In this document: in pieces, positions 9,214 through 17,685 of the stretch
Layout: every line of letters begins with the position of its first letter
Numbering within the stretch: the stretch's first letter is position 1
From: Mangrovicoccus sp.
Lineage (GTDB): Bacteria; Pseudomonadota; Alphaproteobacteria; Rhodobacterales; Rhodobacteraceae
Direction: 5' to 3'
Assembly (NCBI GenBank): GCA_025800345.1
Contig: JAOXSB010000247.1
Span: forward strand, 1 to 38,121
Length of the DNA: 38,121 bases
Notes under the pieces: generated by a model
What the model was told of the DNA's origin: nothing
What the model saw: the letters and a program-made list of their open reading frames with translations, nothing else
Database searches by the model: none
Program-made: the position numbers and the translations under genes

Positions 9214-9229
9214 CTATGGGGAAGGGGGC

Positions 9230-9943
9230 TTAGCGGATCCTGCGGTAAAGCGGGCGGCCCCAATAAAGTGCCAGAGCCCAGCCCACCAGGAAGCCGCCCA
9301 AATGGGCCTGCCAGGCGATCTGCCCTCGCATCAGCGCCATAAAGGCCAGGTTATAGACCAGCAGATAGGCCAAAGGACGGATGATTTCCCAGATCGTCGC
9401 CCGGTGAAAGCGCTTGTCGAGATAATCCCAGCAGCTCCAGACACCGAGCAGCCCAAAGAGCGCGCCCGAGGCCCCAACCATGGGCGTGATACCATCCCCG
9501 AGCAGAAAAAACGCCCAGGCCCCGCCCAGGGTGGACGCGGTATAGGCGATCAAAAAGCGCGCGCTGCCGATGCGGCGAATGATGACCGTGCCAAAGAGAT
9601 ACAGTGCCAGCATATTCAGCGCGAAATGCACCGGGCCCCCATGCAAAAAAGCATAGGTGAAGAACATCGCTAAAGGCTGGCCGGGATATAGCGGCTCGGA
9701 GCCGCGCAAAAGACCGGGATAGAATGCGCCAAGCGAGAAAGCCGCTGGGCGCAGATTAGGACCGAGCCATATCCCTAGATCCGCAGCCACAAGCGCGCCT
9801 TCAATCACAGCGCAGGCCAGGATCAAGAGGGTGATCGCCATGGGCAGTTGTCGGGGGGTTGCGGCCCGGCGGCGCGCGGCGGCGCTGCGCCGGCGGGGCT
9901 CGGGATCTGGCGCCGGAGCGAGGGGGCTGTTCTGCCCGCTCAT
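9230..9943 (-). CDS. Rhomboid family intramembrane serine protease, coupled to the exosortase gene
   Basis: Membrane protease of 237 residues that would cleave transmembrane segments within the bilayer. The catalytic Ser159 lies in VGASGALFG and the catalytic His214 in [12 protein letters not shown]. The rhomboid loop/helix 2 motif [11 protein letters not shown] is at residues 101-111. The N-terminal 33 residues are proline/arginine-rich and cytoplasmic ([10 protein letters not shown]), followed by about six hydrophobic helices. The ATG overlaps the exosortase stop in the sequence TGAATGA (a 4-nt ATGA overlap), so translation is probably coupled and the protein made together with the exosortase. 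Rhombosortases are a rhomboid subfamily that process GlyGly-CTERM proteins; whether this is such an enzyme or a general rhomboid cannot be told here. Substrates are unknown. Confidence 0.9.
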   Translation of the reverse strand: MSGQNSPLAPAPDPEPRRRSAAARRRAATPRQLPMAITLLILACAVIEGALVAADLGIWLGPNLRPAAFSLGAFYPGLLRGSEPLYPGQPLAMFFTYAFLHGGPVHFALNMLALYLFGTVIIRRIGSARFLIAYTASTLGGAWAFFLLGDGITPMVGASGALFGLLGVWSCWDYLDKRFHRATIWEIIRPLAYLLVYNLAFMALMRGQIAWQAHLGGFLVGWALALYWGRPLYRRIR

Positions 9944-11565
9944 TCAGGCAAATAGCGCGGCAGGATCTCGAGCGTGTCGCGCATGAAGGCTTGCAGCCGC
10001 GCATCGGCCTCTTCGACGGAGCCCGTCACCGGGGTGATGAAGCGGACCATGGCCCCATCCACGCGGCCACGGGTCCAACCATCAAGAATACCTTGCAGCT
10101 TGGCCCGCAGATCGCTGGTCATGCGTTTGCCGCGTTGTTCAAACCAGAAATAGACCAATTGCTGATGATTGCCTTTTTGGATGATGGCGCGGTTGAGCTT
10201 GAAACTGCCATAGCTGGTGGTGGCCATGTCCACTTCATAGGGTTTCAGCTCAGAGACTTCCCACCCGGCCACGGGCAAACAGACCTCGGGGGAGTGGATG
10301 CCGCCGCCGGTGGATTGATTGTCATAATAGGCAGAGAAAAAGCTCACGGGCGCGGTGGCCTGGCCCGGATCGGTGAAGGTCACGCTGACATAATCATCTG
10401 CGCCCAACACTTGGGCCACTTTCGGCTCCAGCGCTTCAAAGGACCCGATGCGCCCGCCAATCTCGCGGGGGAACAGCAAAAAGGGGCTGCGATCTGGGGT
10501 GACCAGCCGTGCTTCGGGGGAATTGTACAAAAAGGCAGAGCTTGCTGCAGTGAGCGCGATGGAACAGGCCAAAGCGATGGACCAGGCAAAGCCGAACACC
10601 CGGGCGGCTTGGATGCCGAATTTATCCGTGTCCAGATCAATCGCATCAGCCAAGGGCAGGGGGTTTGGGGTCAAGCGTTGCAAGGCCACGGCCAAGCCAA
10701 AAAGGATCGCCACGCAGGCGAGGAAGATCACCCAGCCTTCGAAATAATGCAAAAACCCTTCGGCTTGTTCGATCCCATAGCTGTTCACCAAAATACCGAT
10801 GACGCCAATGCGGAAGGAATTCATCAGCACGGTGATAGGCGCGGCCGAGAGCAACAGCACCGCTTTGTGCCAAAGCGGGCCGCGATAGAGGATCGACATC
10901 AGATAAGAGAAGGACAGGATTGGGAAAAGATAGCGCAGCCCAGAACAGGCTTCGGCCACTTGCAGCTTATAAATCCCAAGATCGATGATATTGCCGTCCA
11001 AATAGACGGGAATATCGGCCATTTGCACCATCAGCACCCCAAGCTGGGAGGAGATGCCCTGTAGGAAAATCGAGACTTTCCAATACAGCATCTGGGGCAG
11101 GGGCAGCATGAAGATCAGATGCAGTACCGGGGCCCAGTGGCTGCGCCCGCGGGTCCAGCCAAAGCCCAAGATCACCACGCCGAAAACCCAGATGATCATG
11201 CCATAGGTCACGATATCGGGAATATGTACGAGATTGCCCACAAGCGCGATCATCAGTGCCGCGGCGATGATGATCACACCGGGCAGGCGGTTTTGCGGCG
11301 CGCTTGGCTCAAACGGTGGCGCCCGGCGCAATTCTCGCAAAAATAGGAAGAGCGAGATCAGAGGAATCAGCGGCCCATGGCTGTATTCCGGGGTGCTCCA
11401 GGCTTGGCCAAGGGAGATAAAGCCCATCCAGAACAGTGGCAGGGACACCCCGACCAGAAGCAGCAGGCCCACAAACCCTAGGATATCGATACGTCCAAAG
11501 GGTTTGCTTAAACTTACATTTGCTTGCGGCGCCGCCGCGCTTTGGCTTTCCAGAGCGGATTTCAC
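9940..11565 (-). CDS. xrtD: Exosortase fused to a C-terminal EpsI domain (XrtD-like)
   Basis: Inner-membrane transpeptidase-like enzyme thought to cleave and anchor proteins with a short C-terminal sorting signal. The 541 residues divide into an eight-or-more-helix exosortase core (about 25-330) and a periplasmic EpsI domain (about 340-541). The catalytic triad is complete: Cys207 in [12 protein letters not shown], Arg252 in [10 protein letters not shown] and His273 in [10 protein letters not shown]. The EpsI part has the signature [14 protein letters not shown]. Exosortase-EpsI fusions of this length in Rhodobacterales belong to the XrtD type, which recognises VPLPA-CTERM tails; assignment to that type is by recall. 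The start is GTG at 11565 with AGGAG ten bases upstream. No VPLPA-tailed protein is encoded in the window, so targets must lie elsewhere. Confidence 0.88.
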   Translation of the reverse strand: MKSALESQSAAAPQANVSLSKPFGRIDILGFVGLLLLVGVSLPLFWMGFISLGQAWSTPEYSHGPLIPLISLFLFLRELRRAPPFEPSAPQNRLPGVIIIAAALMIALVGNLVHIPDIVTYGMIIWVFGVVILGFGWTRGRSHWAPVLHLIFMLPLPQMLYWKVSIFLQGISSQLGVLMVQMADIPVYLDGNIIDLGIYKLQVAEACSGLRYLFPILSFSYLMSILYRGPLWHKAVLLLSAAPITVLMNSFRIGVIGILVNSYGIEQAEGFLHYFEGWVIFLACVAILFGLAVALQRLTPNPLPLADAIDLDTDKFGIQAARVFGFAWSIALACSIALTAASSAFLYNSPEARLVTPDRSPFLLFPREIGGRIGSFEALEPKVAQVLGADDYVSVTFTDPGQATAPVSFFSAYYDNQSTGGGIHSPEVCLPVAGWEVSELKPYEVDMATTSYGSFKLNRAIIQKGNHQQLVYFWFEQRGKRMTSDLRAKLQGILDGWTRGRVDGAMVRFITPVTGSVEEADARLQAFMRDTLEILPRYLPE

Positions 11566-11650
11566 GGGACGAATACTCCTGACCTAGGCACGCAAAATAA
11601 ATAGCACGCTGCCAGGACTATACCCAATCACTTAAGCGATGGTTCTCAAA

Positions 11651-11684
11651 GGGGCAGAGCAGTTTAACGGTGCCAGCCTGCCCC
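11651..11684 (-). terminator. Stem-loop downstream of the beta-barrel gene
   Basis: On the minus strand GGGGCAG and CTGCCCC pair (11684-11678 with 11657-11651) around a 20-nt loop, followed by TTTGAG. It sits just after the beta-barrel stop at 11693 and before the exosortase start. The loop is long and the T-run short, so it is at best a weak terminator or processing site. Confidence 0.3.
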
Positions 11685-11692
11685 CAGAGGCT

Positions 11693-13090
11693 TTAGCGCG
11701 GCGCGCCGATTTGAAGATCCCGCACAATCGATGCAAAGATCGCATTGGAATTGGCTTCATCACCATTATTGGCTTCACGATAGCGGTGACGATACCCGAT
11801 GTCGAAATCCCATTCATCGGTCAGCGCTTTGCGCATGCTGGCGGTGACGTTCAGCCGGCGGGTTTCGCGGTTTTCCGAGATCTCACGGAACCGTCGCCCC
11901 GCCTGCAAATTCAACACAAAGCTCAGATCCGACAGCAGATCTTGCTCATAGGTCAGGCTCAAGCGGGTGAAGATCGAATCAAAGCCTTGATCATCGGTGC
12001 TGGCGTCTTGAGAGAGGCTCGCGGCGATCAAAGAGCGGGGCATTTCATGATTAATGAACAAGCTGCCAATGGGGCGCACATCATTGGTGAACTCGCTCGC
12101 GGTGACCCCTAGAGTGCCGCCATAGCTCGTGGTGCCGCGTTCATAGGTGCGCCCAATGCGCAGCCGATCACGTTGACCATTTTCGTCAATATTGCTGGAA
12201 TAGTTTAAGCTAACCGCGCCATTGGGCAATTCGCGGGCCAGACCGATGGAGCCCACAACGCCTTCTTCGGTATCTGTCCGATCAAGGGCCTGACGCTCCG
12301 TATCCACATGGCTGTAACCGATGCGCAGGTTGAGCGCGGTGACCTCGTCGATCGCGATGTTCAACCCTGTGGCGACAGTCGAGCGCCGACGCAGGGTTTG
12401 GGGGGCGTCATCTGTATCGCGATAATCATAGCCTAATTCCAGCGCTGCGCGCATGGTGCGCGTGATATCAAACAGCATCGACGCTGCCGCGTTGAACTCA
12501 TCGCGGTCGTTCAAATCGTTTTGGTCTACGAGATCATAATAGCGCCGTTGCGCCGCCCCGAGACGATAGGCGAAGGAAAAGGGCGCGTCTTCGTTGATGA
12601 CCCCAGAAAGCCGGGCGTAAAGATTGCGGCGGCTACCTTCCCCGCGCAGATCGTCAAATTCCAGCTCATTCAGACCGCCCGCGTTTTCCAGCGCGTCAAG
12701 AAAGGCGATATCCACCTCGCGGGCACCAGCACTGAACCGTAGGGCATCATCGCCCACTTCGCGGTTATAGGTCAAATCAACCCGAGGGTCGTCAAACCGC
12801 CAGGTGTCTTCTTGGTTGGGAATGTCCTGAAGACGGACATGCCCCGAAAGATCCATCGTGAAGTCCGACACGCGCGTGCCGGCGCGTTGACCGATCCCAA
12901 AGGTGTTAATCCAGGCTCGCGCATCGCCGCCGGTATTTTCGGACAAATCGATATTGTCGTCGAACAGGGCTTCGCTGCGGAACCGGTAATCCCAATTGGG
13001 CTGGCTTGCAGCCTGCTGGGCATAGGTGGGGCAGGCCATTGCCAGACCCGCCAGGATCGGGGCGACGGATTTTAGGAAAGCTCGGGGCAT
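11693..13090 (-). CDS. Outer-membrane beta-barrel protein of the exopolysaccharide locus
   Basis: 465 residues with a cleavable signal peptide (positively charged MPRAFLK, hydrophobic VAPILAGLAMA, probable cut after TYA at residue 24). The mature part alternates polar and hydrophobic residues in short segments separated by acidic or asparagine-rich turns (DDNIDLSENTGG, DQNDLNDRDEF). It ends with a barrel-like sequence through FASIVRDLQIGAPR. This matches the barrel proteins (EpsL-like, with TIGR03016-type relatives) that accompany exosortase loci. It probably forms the outer-membrane channel through which the polysaccharide leaves. The next gene upstream, the export protein, is only 15 bp away. 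Family assignment comes from context and architecture; sequence identity of such barrels is low. Confidence 0.72.
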   Translation of the reverse strand: MPRAFLKSVAPILAGLAMACPTYAQQAASQPNWDYRFRSEALFDDNIDLSENTGGDARAWINTFGIGQRAGTRVSDFTMDLSGHVRLQDIPNQEDTWRFDDPRVDLTYNREVGDDALRFSAGAREVDIAFLDALENAGGLNELEFDDLRGEGSRRNLYARLSGVINEDAPFSFAYRLGAAQRRYYDLVDQNDLNDRDEFNAAASMLFDITRTMRAALELGYDYRDTDDAPQTLRRRSTVATGLNIAIDEVTALNLRIGYSHVDTERQALDRTDTEEGVVGSIGLARELPNGAVSLNYSSNIDENGQRDRLRIGRTYERGTTSYGGTLGVTASEFTNDVRPIGSLFINHEMPRSLIAASLSQDASTDDQGFDSIFTRLSLTYEQDLLSDLSFVLNLQAGRRFREISENRETRRLNVTASMRKALTDEWDFDIGYRHRYREANNGDEANSNAIFASIVRDLQIGAPR

Positions 13091-13105
13091 GGAAATGTCT
13101 AAGCC

Positions 13106-13696
13106 TTACTCAAAGAGCCGACGTTCTGGGATCAAGATGACATCGCCTTCGCGCAACACGGTGCTGCCAGTGGTGGCGGCGCCGCGAGAGGCGGAGCGAT
13201 AATCAAAGGTGTAGACCTTTTCTTGGCCGCCGCTGCCTGCACGGCGCAGCTGAATACGCTTGGTGGCCGCGAATTCGGTAAAGCCGCCTGCGCTGGCAAG
13301 GGCCTGAAGCAGGGTGGTGCCGCTGGGCAAAATCTGACGACCCGGCGCGCGTACTTCACCGATGAAGTATACGGTGACTTCACGCTTGTTGGCGCGGGGC
13401 ACGCTGGGCTGCGAGATGCTGTCAAGAGCCACAAACACAGTCGGTTGGGTGGCAAAGGTCGGACCCAAAGCCGAGGTCAGCGCGTTTTGCAGCTGAGACA
13501 CAGTGCGGCCTTCGGCTTGCAGCGTGCCCGCAAAGGGAAAGGAGATATTGCCATCGGGCAAAACCGATACACGGCGATTGAGGCTTTCATCCTCAAGGAC
13601 TTCTACGGTCAGCACATCGCCTGGTTGAAGCTGATATTGCTGCGCAAAGGCCGCAGTCGCGAGAAAGAAAGAAATTATCGTGATGATGATGCGCAT
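13106..13696 (-). CDS. Periplasmic polysaccharide export protein (Wza-like, SLBB domain)
   Basis: 196 residues with a signal peptide (MRIIITIISFFLATAAFA, then QQ). Residues 20-95 are the poly-export domain, starting YQLQPGDVLTVEVLEDESL and RVSVLPDGNISFPFAGTL. Residues 108-190 are one SLBB domain, with VTVYFIGEVRAPGRQILP and LLQALASAGGFTEFA, ending in REGDVILIPERRL. Canonical Wza is about 380 residues, lipidated, and carries a C-terminal transmembrane helix. This protein has none of those features: no lipobox cysteine follows the signal peptide. It probably forms a periplasmic ring that hands the polymer to the separate beta-barrel encoded next door. It is co-directional with the barrel gene, 15 bp apart. 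Confidence 0.85.
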   Translation of the reverse strand: MRIIITIISFFLATAAFAQQYQLQPGDVLTVEVLEDESLNRRVSVLPDGNISFPFAGTLQAEGRTVSQLQNALTSALGPTFATQPTVFVALDSISQPSVPRANKREVTVYFIGEVRAPGRQILPSGTTLLQALASAGGFTEFAATKRIQLRRAGSGGQEKVYTFDYRSASRGAATTGSTVLREGDVILIPERRLFE

Positions 13697-13831
13697 GAAG
13701 AGCCGCCTTATTCCTTCGTCATACCCTCAAGGAAGACATGGCGATGACGTTAGGGCGTTTGTCGGCGGTTGCGTACTGTGAAACAGGCGAACCACTACAT
13801 TTCTGCTCAAAACGTCATAGCTTTGCAACAC

Positions 13832-13859
13832 TGCGGCGCTTGAGGGTGTCAGCGCCGCA
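13832..13859 (-). terminator. Strong stem-loop downstream of the TPR lipoprotein gene
   Basis: A perfect 9-bp stem, TGCGGCGCT with AGCGCCGCA, and a 10-nt loop lie 13 bp beyond the stop of the TPR gene. There is no T-run after it on the minus strand, so it may stabilise the TPR mRNA 3' end or reduce read-through into the export genes rather than act as a full terminator. Confidence 0.45.
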
Positions 13860-13872
13860 AGGTTGAATCGGG

Positions 13873-16410
13873 TTATTGGATAGATGCGGGCGCGTTGGTG
13901 GCCTCATCGGGGTTGCTTGGGGTTGCGGCGGGCGCGCTTTGGGCAGGCGATTCGCCTGTCCCATCTTTGAGCCCTTGCAAACGCGCCAATTCTGCCTTGG
14001 CATCCAATGCCTGGGGAAGATCGCTGTCTTTCCAGATTTCCAAAGCTTTGCGGAATTGCTTCACCGCTGCGTCGGTTTCCCTAAGGGCGGCATAGGTTTT
14101 GCCCAGATGATATTGCACAAGCGGGTCTTGAGGCAGGCCTTGCGCCGCGGTTTTCAGATATTCCTCCGCCTCTGAATAATTGCCCATGCGATAGGCGATC
14201 CAGCCATAGGTGTCACGGAAGGCAGGCAATTCGCTGCCCCGCAGACGCCGAGCGATGACATAGGCGCGCTCAAGGCTGGCGGTGTCATCGCGATGGGTGG
14301 TGATCAGGCTGGCGAGGTTATTGGCGACCACGCTTGAGGAGGAGTTCTCCGCATACATGGTCTCGTAGATCTCGATGGCTTCATCCACATTGCCTTTGCG
14401 CTCGGCGATACTGGCCTGCATCCAGCGCAGATTGGTGGATTGCGGCATATGACCGAGCGCCTCTTGCAACAGCGCTTCGCCCTGTTCGATCGCATCCGGC
14501 GCGTCGCTGCGCATGGTGGTGATGATCAAGGCGCGCCAGACAAGCTCGCTATTGGGTTCGCGCTCCACCAGATCCTGATACACCGCTTTGGCGCCATCAT
14601 TATCCCCTTCAACCGAAAGCAGAGCGGCGTGAACGAACAGCAGCCCGGTTTCAGCTTTGGTGCCAGCCGCTTTGGCGCGGGCTTCGTCCACATAGCGCCG
14701 CGCGGCATCGAAATCGCCTTTCGACAGATGGGTGCGCACAATCGCAGCATGGGCCCCAAGGCCGCCGCTGCCATCATCGATAAGCGTATGCAGCAATTCG
14801 ATCGTCTCATCGGGACGCTGCGTGCGGCTATACAAAGCGGTCTGCAAACCAGCGGCCGCGGCTTTGGCTTCGGCGTTATCTTCAAGCGTTTGCAGGGTTT
14901 TGATCACCTGCTCGGTGCGTGGAATATCGTCGAGGGCAAGATACACTTCTCCCAAAGACAGCAAGAGCGTGGTGTCTTTGGGGTGGTTGCGCAGCCCGCG
15001 CAGCAACACATCCTCGGCCGGGCGCAGCTTGTCGCGAGAGGCGAGGAAACGCGCGTAACGCTGGCTTTCGGCCGGGGCATAGCCCGATGAGGTCGCGGCC
15101 AACAGCAGGGTCTCCCCCATCAGATCGCGATTGCCGTCCCGTTCATAGGCCGCGGCGAGCATATTGATCGCCGGGATATTTTCCGGGCTTTGATCCAGCG
15201 CGGTGCGCAATTGCAAAATTGCGTCACGGACTTGATCCTCTTCGATCAGCCAGCCCGCATTCATCACCAGGGCATCCACATGGCGGGCTTCCTCGGCCAG
15301 CACATCGCGCACAGTGGTTTTGGCCTGATCGGTATTCCCATTTGCCAGATACATACGCGCCAGGGAGATCTGAAGATCTCGCCGTGACGGGCTAGGCTCT
15401 GACGTGCTGATCAATTGCTCCACATGGGCGATGACGGGCTCGCGCGCGCCTTGTTCAAACTGGATGGCGGCCTTGCGCCGCTCAAAGGGCAGGGGGTCTT
15501 CGGCGGTGGCGATCAACTGGTCCAGTTCCGCCAATGCGGCGTCAGGGCCGCGCAGCTCTTGGAGAAATTGCACCAAGGTGAATTCGGCAGAGGTATCGCC
15601 GTCCCCGGCGACAACCAAGCTGCGCAGATAGGTTTCGGCACCGGTCACATCCCCGTTAGATAGGAACCAACGGATCAAGCTTGCCCGGTAATCGCTGTTC
15701 TCGGGAAAACGTTGGGTGAGAACTTTCAGATGGGCGCCGACCTCATCGCTTTGCTGGGTCTGGGCAAGCAGCCCGAGCTTCAGGCGGTTCAGTTCCGGAT
15801 CTAGGGGCGCGATTTCCAAAGCCACATCCACCGCAGCCAAGGCCTCATAGGGTTTGGCATCGCGCACCAGATTGTCGATGATCAGGCGGTGTGACACCAA
15901 ACTATCGGGCGCGGCCTCAATCTGAGCGACGGCTTTCTGGGCCAGAGCGCGGCGGGCGACATCATCTTCGTCGTCAAGCGCGTCGCGATAATCAAGCGCC
16001 AAACGCAGGGCGCGCATATCAATGCCCTCTTCCCCCAGCCGTTCAGCGGCAGCAACATGGCGTTCCACATTGCGCCAATCTTGGCTTGCTGAGGCAAGTT
16101 TGGCCAATTGCACATGGGCAGGGGCGTGTTCGGGATATTGCTCTGCCACCAGTAGGAAATGGCGATAGGCCTCTGCGTCAGAGCCGATTTCTAAAGATTG
16201 ATTGGCATAGAGCATCCGCGCATCGCGGTGATAGCCATCAAGATCAAAAATATTCTTGAGAACGAGCCGTGCTTTTTCCGGTTCGCCCGCGACGGCCAGT
16301 TCTTGCGCCTCGGAATACAGGCGCGCGACCTTATCATCGACGCTTTCGCAGCCGACAAGTAGAATAAATGCAAAGAGACCGGCGATTGCCGGTGTGTAAC
16401 GCGTAGCCAT
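13873..16410 (-). CDS. TPR-repeat lipoprotein of the exosortase/exopolysaccharide system
   Basis: 845 residues. The N-terminus MATRYTPAIAGLFAFILLVGC is a lipoprotein signal with lipobox LVGC (Cys21), so the protein is membrane-anchored in the periplasm. The following residue is Glu (CES), compatible with outer-membrane sorting. The rest is a long array of tetratricopeptide repeats, for example ARLVLKNIFDLDGYHRDARM, NVDEAIEIYETMYAENSSSS and GNYSEAEEYLKTAAQGLPQD. The last about 30 residues are a low-complexity Ala/Pro/Ser tail. It matches the PEP-CTERM-system TPR lipoprotein type (TIGR02917-like, PrsT). It likely scaffolds the export complex. An inverted repeat GTGTC-N6-GACAC (16426-16441) lies just upstream of the GGGAGG ribosome-binding site. 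Confidence 0.83.
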   Translation of the reverse strand: MATRYTPAIAGLFAFILLVGCESVDDKVARLYSEAQELAVAGEPEKARLVLKNIFDLDGYHRDARMLYANQSLEIGSDAEAYRHFLLVAEQYPEHAPAHVQLAKLASASQDWRNVERHVAAAERLGEEGIDMRALRLALDYRDALDDEDDVARRALAQKAVAQIEAAPDSLVSHRLIIDNLVRDAKPYEALAAVDVALEIAPLDPELNRLKLGLLAQTQQSDEVGAHLKVLTQRFPENSDYRASLIRWFLSNGDVTGAETYLRSLVVAGDGDTSAEFTLVQFLQELRGPDAALAELDQLIATAEDPLPFERRKAAIQFEQGAREPVIAHVEQLISTSEPSPSRRDLQISLARMYLANGNTDQAKTTVRDVLAEEARHVDALVMNAGWLIEEDQVRDAILQLRTALDQSPENIPAINMLAAAYERDGNRDLMGETLLLAATSSGYAPAESQRYARFLASRDKLRPAEDVLLRGLRNHPKDTTLLLSLGEVYLALDDIPRTEQVIKTLQTLEDNAEAKAAAAGLQTALYSRTQRPDETIELLHTLIDDGSGGLGAHAAIVRTHLSKGDFDAARRYVDEARAKAAGTKAETGLLFVHAALLSVEGDNDGAKAVYQDLVEREPNSELVWRALIITTMRSDAPDAIEQGEALLQEALGHMPQSTNLRWMQASIAERKGNVDEAIEIYETMYAENSSSSVVANNLASLITTHRDDTASLERAYVIARRLRGSELPAFRDTYGWIAYRMGNYSEAEEYLKTAAQGLPQDPLVQYHLGKTYAALRETDAAVKQFRKALEIWKDSDLPQALDAKAELARLQGLKDGTGESPAQSAPAATPSNPDEATNAPASIQ

Positions 16411-16532
16411 GGGGCCTCCCGGTCGGTGTCTACTTCGACACTTATGGAGGTCTCCTTAATACCTGGTGACTGCTGGGAAAAGGGACGCGCTGCGTGAAGG
16501 CAAAATTGTTAACGCAGATATTGCGGCGCTGC

Positions 16533-17213
16533 TTAAGATCCGGTGCCTTTTGCCATGACCGAAATGGTGCGCATGATAACTCCAAAATCGGTCCGCAGGC
16601 TCATGCGGTTGAAATAGCTGCGGTCAAAATGGGCGCGGGCGGCAAAGGTGGTGTCGTTGCGGCTGGAGATCTGCCAAAAGCCGGTCACCCCTGGGCGCAT
16701 CTTGAAATAGGCCTGGCCAGGATAGAGCTGGCGCTGCGATGGCATCATCGGCCGCGGGCCGACGACGCTCATATCCCCAACGAACACATTCCAAAACTGG
16801 GGCAGCTCATCGAGGGACAGTTTGCGAATGATCTTGCCAATTGGGGTGATTCGCGGGTCATTGGTGAGCTTCTGATAGGTGTGCCATTCCTTCTTGGCCT
16901 CGGCGTTTTTCTCCAGATAGGCCGTTAGCTCTTCATCGGCATTCACAACCATGGAGCGCAGTTTGACCATATTGAAAAGAGTGCCGTTCAGCCCCACCCG
17001 GCGCTGGAAATAAAAGGGCTTATGCCCGTCCAGAGCAACAATCGCGGCGATGCACAGCACCACCAGCGCAACGGGCAGACCAATGATCAAGACAAAGAGC
17101 AAGTCAAAGGCACGTTTGTTGAAGCGTCCATAAGCGGGCAGCGGCTTGTCCGTTTTCGAAACTTTTTCAACAATCTCGGAAGATTCCGGGAAATGGACGG
17201 TCAAACTTATCAC
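16533..17213 (-). CDS. Undecaprenyl-phosphate sugar phosphotransferase (initiating sugar transferase)
   Basis: Transfers a sugar-1-phosphate onto undecaprenyl phosphate to start repeat-unit synthesis. At 226 residues it is the short form of the family. An N-terminal hydrophobic helix (FDLLFVLIIGLPVALVVLCI, residues 36-55) is followed by the catalytic domain with FYFQRRVGLNG, FNMVKLRSM, KLSLDELPQFWNVFVGDMS, VGPRP and MRPGVTGFWQIS. It lacks the extra N-terminal helices of WcaJ/WbaP-type proteins. The start is uncertain. The frame begins at GTG 17213, which has no clear ribosome-binding site, and an in-frame TTG three codons later is an alternative. It is the first gene of the leftward part of the locus. 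No other glycosyltransferase, flippase or polymerase is encoded in this window, so those must be elsewhere. Confidence 0.9.
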   Translation of the reverse strand: MISLTVHFPESSEIVEKVSKTDKPLPAYGRFNKRAFDLLFVLIIGLPVALVVLCIAAIVALDGHKPFYFQRRVGLNGTLFNMVKLRSMVVNADEELTAYLEKNAEAKKEWHTYQKLTNDPRITPIGKIIRKLSLDELPQFWNVFVGDMSVVGPRPMMPSQRQLYPGQAYFKMRPGVTGFWQISSRNDTTFAARAHFDRSYFNRMSLRTDFGVIMRTISVMAKGTGS

Positions 17214-17409
17214 CCCGCATGCTTACTCGGCCGCACAACGCATCACGTTGAACGTTTGCCACATCAATGACTACCACAAAGGTAAAGTTTCAGGCAATAT
17301 TTCTGCCAATTTGGCTTAATCTAATTGGGTGAAACAGCGCTGATACCGCCTTGGTGCAAAAACAGCGCGTTTAAAGGCAGTTAATTATACAGGGTGGAGC
17401 GGGTGAGCT

Positions 17410-17431
17410 GCGACAGACTTGTCGCTTTTTT
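17410..17431 (+). terminator. Terminator-like hairpin inside the control region
   Basis: GCGACA and TGTCGC pair perfectly around the loop GACT, followed at once by TTTTTT (17426-17431). It reads toward the ATPase operon, yet no gene lies upstream of it on that strand within 470 bp. It may end a small RNA started near 17300, or act as an attenuator for the operon. Confidence 0.55.
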
Positions 17432-17660
17432 GCAACGCTGCATCCGTTGCCTGGGTGGAAAAAGCTTCAAATAATATTATCTAAACTTGTGAAATCGGAA
17501 CCATGCCCGCATTGGGCCGATTAGAGCCTCTGCTCCTGCTTGCATGGCAAGATTTTGCGACCTATGGATGCGCGCACAACTTTCAGGTTTCTTAAGGATA
17601 TGAGCGCATGTAGCTTGTGCTCAGTTGGTAGCTTTGACCCCGTGTAGGTGCCGCGCATCG

Positions 17661-17672
17661 CGTCGCGCGACG
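17661..17672. promoter_or_regulatory. 12-bp perfect palindrome before the ATPase start
   Basis: CGTCGCGCGACG ends four bases before the AAGGA ribosome-binding site (17676-17680) and 13 bases before ATG 17686. As DNA it could be an operator. As RNA it could pair with itself or dimerise and affect translation. It could also be chance in G+C-rich DNA. Confidence 0.3.
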
Positions 17673-17685
17673 AGTAAGGAATAAG

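Larger units (their letters stand above)
17214..17685. promoter_or_regulatory. Divergent control region of the exopolysaccharide locus (472 bp)
   Basis: This gene-free, relatively AT-rich stretch separates the leftward sugar transferase from the rightward ATPase operon. It holds a terminator-like hairpin with T-run (17410-17431) and an AT palindrome ATAATATTAT (17471-17480). A possible promoter facing right is TTGCCT (17447-17452), 17 bp, then AATAAT (17470-17475). Short inverted repeats follow at 17539-17551 (CTTGC-ATG-GCAAG) and 17661-17672. The hairpin lies upstream of the possible promoter. I see no clear sigma-54 site. Confidence 0.55.

Noticed and set aside
5556-9263. Long minus-strand open frame antisense to gltB
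   Set aside because: It lies opposite a firmly identified gene, has His/Arg/Gly-rich composition typical of the mirror frame of G+C-rich coding DNA, and contains no recognisable domain.
11566-11692. TGGCAC and TGGCAG sequences on the minus strand resembling half of a sigma-54 promoter
   Set aside because: The GC element does not occur at the required ten-base distance from the GG element in either case.
17371-17384. TTAA-N6-TTAA resembling a CtrA binding site
   Set aside because: The CtrA consensus has a seven-base spacer; with six bases and no flanking match I do not call it.
17619-17632. GCTCAGTTGGTAGC, identical to a common tRNA D-arm
   Set aside because: No acceptor stem, anticodon arm or TTCGA-type T-loop follows at the right distance, so it is not a tRNA gene and is too short to call a remnant.
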